This document shows positions 15,522-23,116 of a stretch of DNA of 24,667 bases, piece after piece (within the stretch, counting starts at the first letter, position 1; every line of letters starts with the position of its first letter). Made by a program: the position numbers and the translations under genes. This DNA is from Lachnospiraceae bacterium (lineage in GTDB: Bacteria; Bacillota; Clostridia; Lachnospirales; Lachnospiraceae). The stretch spans positions 6,012 through 30,678 of the forward strand of contig DLZQ01000066.1 of assembly GCA_003447295.1 (NCBI GenBank), in the 5' to 3' direction. The notes below the pieces were generated by a model, which was not told the DNA's origin, searched no databases, and saw nothing but the letters and a program-made list of their open reading frames with translations.

Positions 15522-16282
15522 TCACGGTGCGGGGCATGCACATGCTGCAACAGGCGGATGTCATCATCTATGCGGGATCGCTGGTGAATCCGGAGTTGTT
15601 AGAATATGCCAGAGCTGGTTGTGAGATTCATAACAGCGCGCGCCTGACCTTAGAAGAAGTGATTAAGCTCATGCAGGAGGCACAGACGCAGGGAAAAATG
15701 CTGGTGCGTCTGCACACCGGAGAACCCAGCATCTATGGTGCGGTGCGGGAGCAGATGGATGCACTGGACGAGCTGGGAATCCCTTATGAGAGCTGTCCGG
15801 GAGTCAGTGCCTGCTTCGGTGCGGCGGCATCGTTAAATCTGGAATATACCCTGCCCGGTGTCTCCCAGACTCTGATCATCACCCGTATGGAAGGACGGAC
15901 CGGAGTACCGCAGAAGGAGAGTATCGAAAGTCTGGCAGCCCATCAGGCTTCCATGGCGATCTATTTAAGCACGGGAATGCTGCGGGAGCTGAGCCGCAGA
16001 CTGATCGTGGGCGGTTATGCGCCGGACACCCCCGCAGCCCTTGTCTACAAGGCAACCTGGCCGGAGGAAGAGGCTTATATCTGTACGGTGGAGACACTGG
16101 TACAGGTAGCGGAAGAACACGGCATCAAAAAGACAGCGCTGGTACTGGTGGGGGATGTTATCACTCATGGAAATTATCAGAAGTCGAGACTGTATGCGGC
16201 GGATTTCTCCACAGAGTTCCGTCAGGCAAAATGCGGTGCCGCACAGGCTAAGAAAACGCAGGAGGAACGGCGTGAAGATTAG
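15479..16282 (+). CDS. cbiF: Cobalt-precorrin-4 C11-methyltransferase CbiF
   Basis: CbiF is an S-adenosylmethionine-dependent methyltransferase acting at C11. At 267 residues it shows the tetrapyrrole-methylase fold: MVYFVGAGSGAADLITVRG (1-19), ADVIIYAGSLVNPELL (26-41), RLHTGEPSIYGA (77-88; most homologues have Asp where this has Glu82) and CPGVSACFGAAASL (106-119). The last 20-odd residues, rich in Gln, Lys and Arg, look like a non-conserved tail. The start lies inside cbiD and the end overlaps cbiG by 11 nt. Confidence 0.96.
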   Translation: MVYFVGAGSGAADLITVRGMHMLQQADVIIYAGSLVNPELLEYARAGCEIHNSARLTLEEVIKLMQEAQTQGKMLVRLHTGEPSIYGAVREQMDALDELGIPYESCPGVSACFGAAASLNLEYTLPGVSQTLIITRMEGRTGVPQKESIESLAAHQASMAIYLSTGMLRELSRRLIVGGYAPDTPAALVYKATWPEEEAYICTVETLVQVAEEHGIKKTALVLVGDVITHGNYQKSRLYAADFSTEFRQAKCGAAQAKKTQEERRED

Positions 16283-17438
16283 TGTGATCAGCTTTACGAA
16301 AACAGGAAAACAGCTGGCGGAGCGGATCCGTGAGAGCATGAACGGGGAAAATGAGACGGTTATCCTATATACCAAATGCTCCCGAAAAAAGACAGTGCAG
16401 ACAGCGAAAAACAGTGGGGACGTTACAACGCAGACATTCGGGGGAATTCCGAACAAAGACAGTAACGTACCGACAGATAATACCGGGGATACAATAGCGG
16501 TACAGGAGAGCGTGTCAGCCTGGACCGGTGAGCAGATGGCGGCTCACCATGCACTGGTCTTTATCGGTGCCAGTGGGATCGCGGTCCGTGCCATTGCCCC
16601 CTGGATCACGGATAAACTGCACGACAGTCCGGTACTGGTGGCAGACGAAATGGGAAAGTACGTGATCCCCTTGTTGTCCGGACATGTGGGTGGAGCCAAC
16701 GAACTGGCGGTCCGCCTGGCGGGAGTATTGGGTGCCATCCCGGTGATCACCACAGCCACAGACTTACATGACAGTTTCGCAGTAGATATCTTTGCCAAAA
16801 GGAATGATCTGCGGATCTGCAACCGGGAGGGGATCGCCAAAGTGTCGGCAAAAGTACTGGCGGGCGAGGAAATTACCATGTCCGTACCAACAGGGTATCT
16901 GGCAGTGGATGAGACCATTCCGCCAGGGATCCGGCTGTGCGCGTATCCTCCTACGGAAAAAGTGGATGTCCTGATTGCGGACGGCATGGAAGAAATATTT
17001 CGAAAAGAGGCAGCAGAACTCTTGCTGCAGCCGAAAAAATATATTCTGGGCGTGGGCTGCAAGAGGGATACGGACAGCACAAAGCTGGATTTATTTTTAC
17101 AAAAAATACTGGAAGAACAGGGCATTGTCATAGAGCAGATCGCAGCATTAGCTTCTATTGACGTGAAAAAAGAGGAACGATGCCTGCTGGAATTCAGTGA
17201 AAAATACAGGATACCGTTTAGAACTTATACAGCACAGGAATTACAGGCGGTGCCGGGAGAATTTCACAGTTCCGAGTTCGTAAAGGCACAGGTGGGCGTG
17301 GACAATGTATGCGAGCGCGCCGCCCTGAAAGCAGCCGGGACAGGCGGATGGATACTCTTAGGCAAGCAGGCGCAGGATGGTATGACGGCGGCAATTGCGG
17401 AGAGAGCCATGCAAAACCTACAGTGGATGGAAGAGTGA
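16272..17438 (+). CDS. cbiG: Cobalt-precorrin-5A hydrolase CbiG
   Basis: CbiG opens the delta-lactone of cobalt-precorrin-5A, losing the C20-derived two-carbon unit as acetaldehyde. I start it at GTG 16272, because AGGAGG sits 6 nt upstream and the conserved N-terminus KISVISFTKTGKQLA begins there; the open frame extends to 16155, but those residues do not look conserved. The 388-residue product has the central motif HALVFIGASGIAVRAIAPWI (93-112) and LLSGHVGGANELA (134-146). The C-terminal CbiG domain includes ILGVGCKRDT (258-267) and the GVDNVCERAAL segment (342-352). Residues about 38-82 are a Thr/Asn/Asp/Ser-rich insertion in the N-terminal domain. It is 45 nt before cbiH. Confidence 0.95.
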   Translation: MKISVISFTKTGKQLAERIRESMNGENETVILYTKCSRKKTVQTAKNSGDVTTQTFGGIPNKDSNVPTDNTGDTIAVQESVSAWTGEQMAAHHALVFIGASGIAVRAIAPWITDKLHDSPVLVADEMGKYVIPLLSGHVGGANELAVRLAGVLGAIPVITTATDLHDSFAVDIFAKRNDLRICNREGIAKVSAKVLAGEEITMSVPTGYLAVDETIPPGIRLCAYPPTEKVDVLIADGMEEIFRKEAAELLLQPKKYILGVGCKRDTDSTKLDLFLQKILEEQGIVIEQIAALASIDVKKEERCLLEFSEKYRIPFRTYTAQELQAVPGEFHSSEFVKAQVGVDNVCERAALKAAGTGGWILLGKQAQDGMTAAIAERAMQNLQWMEE

Positions 17439-17483
17439 GAGAAGCTGGGCGTGGCTTGCCTATGATGGAGAGAGGAAAATCAG

Positions 17484-18230
17484 ATGAGTAATAGAATCTA
17501 TATCGTGGGAATAGGTCCCGGCAGGGAAGAAATGATGACAGGGGAAGCCGTTGCTGCGCTGGAGCAGGCAGATGTGATCGTGGGTTATACCGTATATGTC
17601 AAATTACTGGGAGAACGGTTCGACGGGAAAAAACTGCTGACCACCCCCATGAGGCAGGAGACAGAACGCTGCGAACTGTGTTTTAGGGAGGCGGAAGCCG
17701 GGAAGCGGGTGGCACTTATCTGCAGCGGCGATGCCGGTATCTACGGTCTGGCATCGCTGATGTATGAGCTGGGAGAAGAATATCCTCAGACGGAACTGAT
17801 CGTGATCCCCGGTATTACAGCGGCAAGCAGTGGGGCGGCGGTACTGGGAGCACCCTTAAACCATGATTTCTGTGTGATCAGCTTAAGTGACCTGTTGACT
17901 CCCTGGGAGAAGATTGAAAAGAGACTGCGGGCGGCAGCAACGGGAGATTTTGCCATGGCAATTTACAATCCTTCCAGTCACAGGCGAAAGGATTATCTGC
18001 AAAGGGCCTGTGATATTTTACTGGAAACCATAGAAGGGGAGCGCCCCTGCGGCTATGTGGAAAACATCGGCAGAGAAGGCACCCGGGCGGTGACCTGTAC
18101 GCTGCGGGAATTAAGAGATCGGGAAGTCAATATGTTCACCACGGTATTTATTGGCAATTCGGAGACGGAGATCCTTAGGGACAAGCTGATCACAAAGCGC
18201 GGATATCATGTGGAGAATAACATACATTAA
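17484..18230 (+). CDS. cbiH: Cobalt-factor III / precorrin-3B C17-methyltransferase CbiH
   Basis: CbiH methylates C17 and triggers ring contraction in the anaerobic route. The 248-residue protein has the methylase fold: IYIVGIGPGREEMMT (5-19), ADVIVGYTVYVKLL, the ALICSGDAGIYGLA loop and VIPGITAASSGAAVLGAPLNHDFCVISLSDLLTPW, a segment specific to CbiH/CobJ. NPSSHRRKDYLQRA is also typical. No fused CbiG or ferredoxin-like C-terminal domain is present, so this is the short form. AGAGGA lies 7 nt before ATG 17484. It is the last of the separate methyltransferase genes before the cbiJET fusion. Confidence 0.96.
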   Translation: MSNRIYIVGIGPGREEMMTGEAVAALEQADVIVGYTVYVKLLGERFDGKKLLTTPMRQETERCELCFREAEAGKRVALICSGDAGIYGLASLMYELGEEYPQTELIVIPGITAASSGAAVLGAPLNHDFCVISLSDLLTPWEKIEKRLRAAATGDFAMAIYNPSSHRRKDYLQRACDILLETIEGERPCGYVENIGREGTRAVTCTLRELRDREVNMFTTVFIGNSETEILRDKLITKRGYHVENNIH

Positions 18231-18270
18231 GTTCTCTTTGAGAGGAATCGGCTGCGGAATGGAGAGCAGG

Positions 18271-20469
18271 ATGAAAAAAATAGTAATTTTTGCAGGAACC
18301 ACAGAAGGACGGCGGCTGTCGGAAATCCTGGCAGATGCCGGAATCGCGCATACCGTATGCGTGGCAACGGAATATGGTGAGATCGTGATGCGGGAACAGA
18401 CAAAAGGCATAGAGGCGGCAGAGACAAAGGGGCAGCCCCTTGTATCTCTTCACCGTGGCAGAATGGACCGGCAGCAGATGGAAGAATTTCTGCGTAACGA
18501 GGGCTATGAGATCGTAGTGGATGCCACCCACCCTTATGCCCGGGTCGTTACAGAGAACATACGGGACGCTGTGAAAACACAGTCTCCCATTTACCTGCGT
18601 CTGGAACGGGAAATTTCGGAGACTCCGGAAGCAGAGGATCCTGCCGTAAGTATCCGGTATTTTGAAAGTAATGCTGACTGTGCCAAAGCGCTGGAGAATA
18701 CAGAGGGTAATATTCTGCTGACCACAGGGAGCAAGGAACTGGCGACGTATTGTGCCTCCGGCAGACTGCATGACCGCCTGTATGTGCGGATCCTTCCGGG
18801 CAGAGAGAGCCTGGAACTGTGCATGGAGCAGGGAATCAAAGGCAGACAGATCCTGGCATTGCAGGGACCTTTTTCCACAGAGATGAATGCCGCTATCCTG
18901 AAGCAATACGATATCCGCCACATGGTCACGAAGAACAGCGGACGCACCGGAGGGTACCAGGAAAAACTGGAAGCTGCGAAAATACTGGGAATTCCGGTGT
19001 ATGTGATACAGCCTGCCAAGAAGGCTGTGGATACGTATTCTTTTGCGGAAATCTGTGGAAAACTGGAACAGCTCTGTAACTGTAAGCTCTCCGGGCAGGG
19101 CAGTATGGAGATCTGCCTCGCCGGAATCGGCATGGGCAGCAAAGACGGTCAGACACAAGAAGTGCAGCATGCGATCGAAACTGCAGATATCCTGCTGGGT
19201 GCAGAGCGCATGATCGAAAGATATTCTGCCAAAATAGAAAAAAGACCCTACTACATGACGGAGCAGATTCTGCCGTATCTGGAGCAATTACAGAAAAACG
19301 GGATCACAGCACAGAAGGATTCCCTTCAGATAACGGTTCTGTTTTCCGGGGATACCGGATTTTACAGCGGATGCAGGAAGCTGTATATGGCCTTGCAGGA
19401 AGCCGTTGCCACAGGAGCGTTGAACGCAGAAGTTCGGATTCTGCCGGGAATTTCTTCCGTGGTCACTCTGGCAGCCCGGGTGGGAGAAAGTTATGAAGAT
19501 GCCGCCATTTTGAGCATGCACGGTAAGAAGCTGAACCGGCTTTCGGCAACGGTGGAGAGCCATGAGAAGGTATTTTTACTGACCTCAGGAAGTGAGGACA
19601 TCCGTAAGATCGGACGTCTGCTTGCAGAAGCAGGGCTGACAGACTGTGAGGTGATCGTGGGATATCAGATGTCCTATCCGGAGGAAAGCATCCGGATCCT
19701 GACACCCGGGCAGTGTGAGGAAATTACAGAGGAAGGGCTGTATACCTGCCTGATCCGCAATCCTCACTGGCAACCGGAACGCCTGACCCATGGAAGAGCC
19801 GACATCTGTTTCCTGCGGGATGCTTCGGAAAACGAGGGAAAGCTCCGCAGAACGCCAATGACAAAAGAAGAAGTCCGGGAAGTCAGTATCTGCAAGCTGC
19901 ATCTGACACAAAACGCCGTGGTCTATGACATCGGCAGCGGTACCGGATCCGTCGCCATAGAGATCGCCGGGGTGCCCGGACGGGTGCAGGTCTATGCCAT
20001 TGAGAGAAAGCCGGAGGCGGTGGAACTGCTTCGGAAGAACAGAGCACAGTTTCACATGGATAATATACAGATCATCGAGGCCCCGGCACCGGAGGGACTG
20101 GAGGAATTACCTGTGCCGACCCATGCCTTTATCGGCGGCAGCGGCGGCAGATTGATAGGTATTTTACAGGTCTTGTACCGGAAGAATCCCCATATGCGTA
20201 TTGTGATCAATGCCATCAGCATGGAGACCATTGCAGAACTTAAGGAAGTGCTGGATACTTTTCCGGTGGAAGAAGAGGAGATCCTGCAGATGCAGGTAAG
20301 CCGGGTGAAGAAGCTTTTAAGCTATCATCTGCCCCAGGCGGAAAATCCGGTATGGATCTGTTCGTTTACGTTTCGGGAGACAGGAACGGATCCTATGGAT
20401 AATTTGAAGAAAACAAAACCGGGCGCAGAGGAGACCGGAAACGGTAAGAATGGAGAAGTACAGAGATGA
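18271..20469 (+). CDS. cbiJET: CbiJ-CbiE-CbiT fusion: reductase, C5 methyltransferase and C15-methyltransferase/decarboxylase
   Basis: A 732-residue protein carries three consecutive pathway activities. Residues 1 to about 265 are CbiJ (cobalt-precorrin-6A reductase): IVIFAGTTEGRRLSEIL, VDATHPYA (83-90), LLTTGSKEL (149-157) and the TKNSGRTGGYQEKLEAA segment (220-236). Residues about 278-500 are CbiE (C5 methyltransferase) with ICLAGIGMGS (281-290), LFSGDTGFYSG (357-367) and LPGISSV (391-397). Residues about 505-700 are CbiT (C15 methylation and decarboxylation of the C12 acetate) with VYDIGSGTGSVAIE (551-564), YAIERKPEAV and AFIGGSGG (619-626). I take ATG 18271 because GGAG (18261-18264) precedes it and CbiJ homology begins there; ATG 18259 and an earlier ATG at 18208 overlapping cbiH are less likely. 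The last 28 residues are a Lys/Glu/Gly tail. It overlaps cbiA by 4 nt. Confidence 0.95.
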   Translation: MKKIVIFAGTTEGRRLSEILADAGIAHTVCVATEYGEIVMREQTKGIEAAETKGQPLVSLHRGRMDRQQMEEFLRNEGYEIVVDATHPYARVVTENIRDAVKTQSPIYLRLEREISETPEAEDPAVSIRYFESNADCAKALENTEGNILLTTGSKELATYCASGRLHDRLYVRILPGRESLELCMEQGIKGRQILALQGPFSTEMNAAILKQYDIRHMVTKNSGRTGGYQEKLEAAKILGIPVYVIQPAKKAVDTYSFAEICGKLEQLCNCKLSGQGSMEICLAGIGMGSKDGQTQEVQHAIETADILLGAERMIERYSAKIEKRPYYMTEQILPYLEQLQKNGITAQKDSLQITVLFSGDTGFYSGCRKLYMALQEAVATGALNAEVRILPGISSVVTLAARVGESYEDAAILSMHGKKLNRLSATVESHEKVFLLTSGSEDIRKIGRLLAEAGLTDCEVIVGYQMSYPEESIRILTPGQCEEITEEGLYTCLIRNPHWQPERLTHGRADICFLRDASENEGKLRRTPMTKEEVREVSICKLHLTQNAVVYDIGSGTGSVAIEIAGVPGRVQVYAIERKPEAVELLRKNRAQFHMDNIQIIEAPAPEGLEELPVPTHAFIGGSGGRLIGILQVLYRKNPHMRIVINAISMETIAELKEVLDTFPVEEEEILQMQVSRVKKLLSYHLPQAENPVWICSFTFRETGTDPMDNLKKTKPGAEETGNGKNGEVQR

Positions 20470-21899
20470 CCGGAGCACAGAAAAAGAAGATACGCCGCAT
20501 CATGATCGCCGCACCGAAGAGCGGCAGCGGCAAGACTACGATCACCTGTGGATTATTGCAGATTTTTAAAGAAGACGGAGAGGATATTTCTTCCTGCAAA
20601 TGCGGTCCGGATTATATTGATCCTATGTTCCACAGACAGGTGCTGGGGATTCCTGCCAGGAATCTGGATACCTTTTTTACCGGAGAAGAGGGCACCCGTA
20701 AGCTGTTTTTGAAGGATCGCAGAGAAGGCGAGCTTGTGGTCATGGAAGGCGTCATGGGATTGTATGACGGGCTGGGCGGCATCCGTGAGGAAGGCTCCTC
20801 CTATCATCTGGCAAAGGTGACGCAAACCCCCATCATACTGGTGGTGGATGCAAAAGGCATGGGGAGATCGGTGATCCCTCTGATCGCCGGTTTTCTGGCT
20901 TACGATAAGGCACAGCTGATCCGGGGCGTGATCTTCAACCGGATGTATGCGGCCTATTACGAGATACTGAAGCCCCTGGCAGAAGAGGAACTGGGCATTG
21001 CGGTACTGGGGTATTTCCCGGAAAATAAGGACCTGCAGATCGCCGGCAGACATTTAGGATTGTGCATGCCGGGAGAACTGGAAGGCTTGCAGGAACAGAT
21101 CCGTATGGCGGCAGAGAGATTACGGGAGACCGCAGACATTTCAAAACTGTTGCAGATCGCAGAGGAAGCGGAGTTAGTGGAGGATTCCGGATCGGAAAGA
21201 AAATTAAGTGACGACACAGCAGAAAAACCGGACACCACGGAAAACGGCGAAGCAATACACCCACGGATCGCCGTAGCCCGGGATGAAGCCTTTTGTTTTT
21301 ATTACGAAGAGAACCTGCGACTGCTGGAACAGGCGGGCGCGGAACCGGTGTACTTTTCCCCGCTGCATGACAACGCATTGCCGGAAAATATCCATGGATT
21401 GTTACTGGGGGGCGGATATCCGGAACTGTATGCCGGGCAGTTAAGTGAGAACGATGCCATGCGCACAGCGATCCGGGAGGCAGTTGCAGACGGTCTGCCC
21501 ACAGTGGCAGAGTGCGGTGGTTTTCTATACCTGCATACGACCCTGACGGACCGGGAAGGACATTCCTATCCCATGGCGGGAGTCCTGCCCGGAAAATGTT
21601 TCGATACCGGACATCTGGTGCGTTTCGGATACATCGAACTGGAAGAGAACAGCGGACATTTTATGCCTCGTGGCAGCCGCATCAGTGCCCACGAATTCCA
21701 CTATTATGACAGTGAGGACAACGGCGCAGACTGCATCGCTACCAAACCCGCCACCGGACGAAATTATCCCTGCATTCATGTGGGAGAGAATCACTGGTAT
21801 GGCTTCCCCCACCTCTACTATCCCTCCTGCCCGGAATTCGCAAAGCGGTTTGTGGAGAATGCAAAAAAATTCTCAAAAAGCGGAAAAGATATGTTATAA
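20466..21899 (+). CDS. cbiA: Cobyrinic acid a,c-diamide synthase CbiA
   Basis: CbiA amidates the a and c carboxylates of cobyrinic acid with glutamine and ATP. The 477-residue protein has an ATPase domain with AAPKSGSGKTT (15-25), CKCGPDYIDPMFH (44-56) and EGVMGLYDG (94-102). Its class I glutamine-amidotransferase-like domain contains LLLGGGYPELY (312-322), nucleophile Cys350 in AECGGFLYL and the C-terminal ISAHEFHYYDSE motif. A polar Asp/Glu/Ser/Thr linker (about 235-265) joins the domains and is longer than usual. It starts by ATGA overlap with cbiJET and is the last cobalamin gene in the window. No terminator with a GC stem is seen after it. Confidence 0.97.
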   Translation: MTGAQKKKIRRIMIAAPKSGSGKTTITCGLLQIFKEDGEDISSCKCGPDYIDPMFHRQVLGIPARNLDTFFTGEEGTRKLFLKDRREGELVVMEGVMGLYDGLGGIREEGSSYHLAKVTQTPIILVVDAKGMGRSVIPLIAGFLAYDKAQLIRGVIFNRMYAAYYEILKPLAEEELGIAVLGYFPENKDLQIAGRHLGLCMPGELEGLQEQIRMAAERLRETADISKLLQIAEEAELVEDSGSERKLSDDTAEKPDTTENGEAIHPRIAVARDEAFCFYYEENLRLLEQAGAEPVYFSPLHDNALPENIHGLLLGGGYPELYAGQLSENDAMRTAIREAVADGLPTVAECGGFLYLHTTLTDREGHSYPMAGVLPGKCFDTGHLVRFGYIELEENSGHFMPRGSRISAHEFHYYDSEDNGADCIATKPATGRNYPCIHVGENHWYGFPHLYYPSCPEFAKRFVENAKKFSKSGKDML

Positions 21900-21900
21900 T
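21892..21900 (+). promoter_or_regulatory. Extended -10 promoter overlapping the cbiA stop codon
   Basis: TGTTATAAT (21892-21900) is a consensus extended -10, with TATAAT at 21895-21900. No good -35 is present at 16-18 nt spacing, which an extended -10 can tolerate. The cbiA stop TAA (21897-21899) lies inside it. A weak A/T dyad, AAAAGATA (21884-21891) with TATCTTTT (21906-21913), surrounds the -10 and could be an operator or a feeble terminator. The predicted transcript would begin near 21907 and serve the gene at 21933, whose GGAGGA site is at 21920-21925. Confidence 0.6.
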
Positions 21901-21932
21901 CGTAGTATCTTTTTTGCACGGAGGATAAATCA

Positions 21933-23063
21933 ATGGAAAAATCAAAGGTATATTTTACAGATTTCAGGACCCGTCTGGGAGAGGGTCTTCCCAGTAAGTT
22001 AAAGCGTCTGATGAAGGCGGCGGGGATTCAGAATATTGATATGGATCACAAATTTGTTGCAATCAAGCTGCACTTCGGAGAGCTGGGCAACCTGGGCTTC
22101 TTACGCCCGAATTATGCGAAAGCAGTAGCGGATGTGGTAAAGGAGCTGGGCGGTGTGCCTTTTTTGACCGATTGCAACACCCTGTATCCCGGCAGCCGTA
22201 AGAATGCCATCGAGCATATGTATTGTGCCTGGGAGAATGGCTTCACACCCCTGACAGTAGGGTGCCCTGTGATCATCGGCGATGGACTGAAGGGAACGGA
22301 TGACATCGAGGTACCGGTAGAAGGCGGCGAATATGTGAAGAATGCGAAGATCGGTCGTGCCATCATGGATGCGGATGTGTTTATTTCCCTGAATCATTTC
22401 AAAGGACATGAGACGGCGGGCTTTGGCGGTGCTATTAAAAATATCGGTATGGGCTGCGGTTCCAGAGCGGGCAAAATGGAGCAGCATGCCCAGGGCAAGC
22501 CGGAGATCAACGAGAGTCTGTGCCGGGGCTGTAAGCGCTGCATGAAGGAATGTGCCAATGATGGACTGGTATATGATGAGACCACACATAAGATGCACAT
22601 TGATCATGAAAAATGTCTGGGCTGCGGACGCTGCATCGGCGCCTGCAATTTTGATGCGATCCACAGCGGCGATGCTGCGGCAACGAAGGATTTCAACTGC
22701 CGGATGGCAGAATATGCGAAGGCTGTCGTGGACGGCAGACCGAATTTCCATATTTCTCTGGTAGTGGATGTGTCTCCAAACTGTGACTGCCACTGCGAGA
22801 ACGATGCCCCTATTCTGCCTAATATCGGTATGTTTGCATCCTTTGATCCACTGGCGCTGGATCAGGCCTGCGTGGATGCCTGCCTGAAGCAGACACCGCT
22901 GCCGAACAGCCAGCTGGCGGATGCTATGGCAAAAGAGGGCTTTTGCGATCACCATGATCATTTTGAAAATACCACTCCCAATGCGGAGTACAAGACCTGC
23001 CTGGAGCATGCGGAGAAGATCGGCATCGGCAGCAGAGACTATGAACTGATTAAGATTTCGTAA
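21933..23063 (+). CDS. DUF362-domain protein with two [4Fe-4S] ferredoxin motifs
   Basis: The 376-residue protein has an N-terminal DUF362 region (about 5-185; VAIKLHFGELGNLGFLRP, VFISLNHFKGHETAGFGGAIKNIGMGCGSRAGK). An 8Fe ferredoxin-like insert follows, with cysteines 197/200/203/207 and 228/231/234/238 in CxxCxxCxxxC spacing. A C-terminal part resumes the DUF362 fold and includes CDCHCE (284-289) and FDPLALDQACVDA (304-316). There is no signal peptide. The family is widespread in anaerobes, but its biochemical role is not established to my knowledge; a redox or metal-related job is inferred from the clusters. It probably has its own promoter, so it need not belong to the cobalamin operon. 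A 53-nt gap to the next gene contains no terminator. Confidence 0.9.
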   Translation: MEKSKVYFTDFRTRLGEGLPSKLKRLMKAAGIQNIDMDHKFVAIKLHFGELGNLGFLRPNYAKAVADVVKELGGVPFLTDCNTLYPGSRKNAIEHMYCAWENGFTPLTVGCPVIIGDGLKGTDDIEVPVEGGEYVKNAKIGRAIMDADVFISLNHFKGHETAGFGGAIKNIGMGCGSRAGKMEQHAQGKPEINESLCRGCKRCMKECANDGLVYDETTHKMHIDHEKCLGCGRCIGACNFDAIHSGDAAATKDFNCRMAEYAKAVVDGRPNFHISLVVDVSPNCDCHCENDAPILPNIGMFASFDPLALDQACVDACLKQTPLPNSQLADAMAKEGFCDHHDHFENTTPNAEYKTCLEHAEKIGIGSRDYELIKIS

Positions 23064-23116
23064 GCTTGAAAAGTGAAGAAATCGTTTATGAAGTGATTTT
23101 TGGAGAGGATGAACTT

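Noticed and set aside
18190..19287. 365-codon open frame on the - strand
   Set aside because: It lies antisense to the CbiH end and the CbiJ/CbiE domains, which show clear homology; composition is Cys/His/Leu-rich as expected of a shadow frame.
22101..23009. 302-codon open frame on the - strand
   Set aside because: It is antisense to the DUF362 ferredoxin protein, whose paired CxxCxxCxxxC motifs show the + strand is coding.
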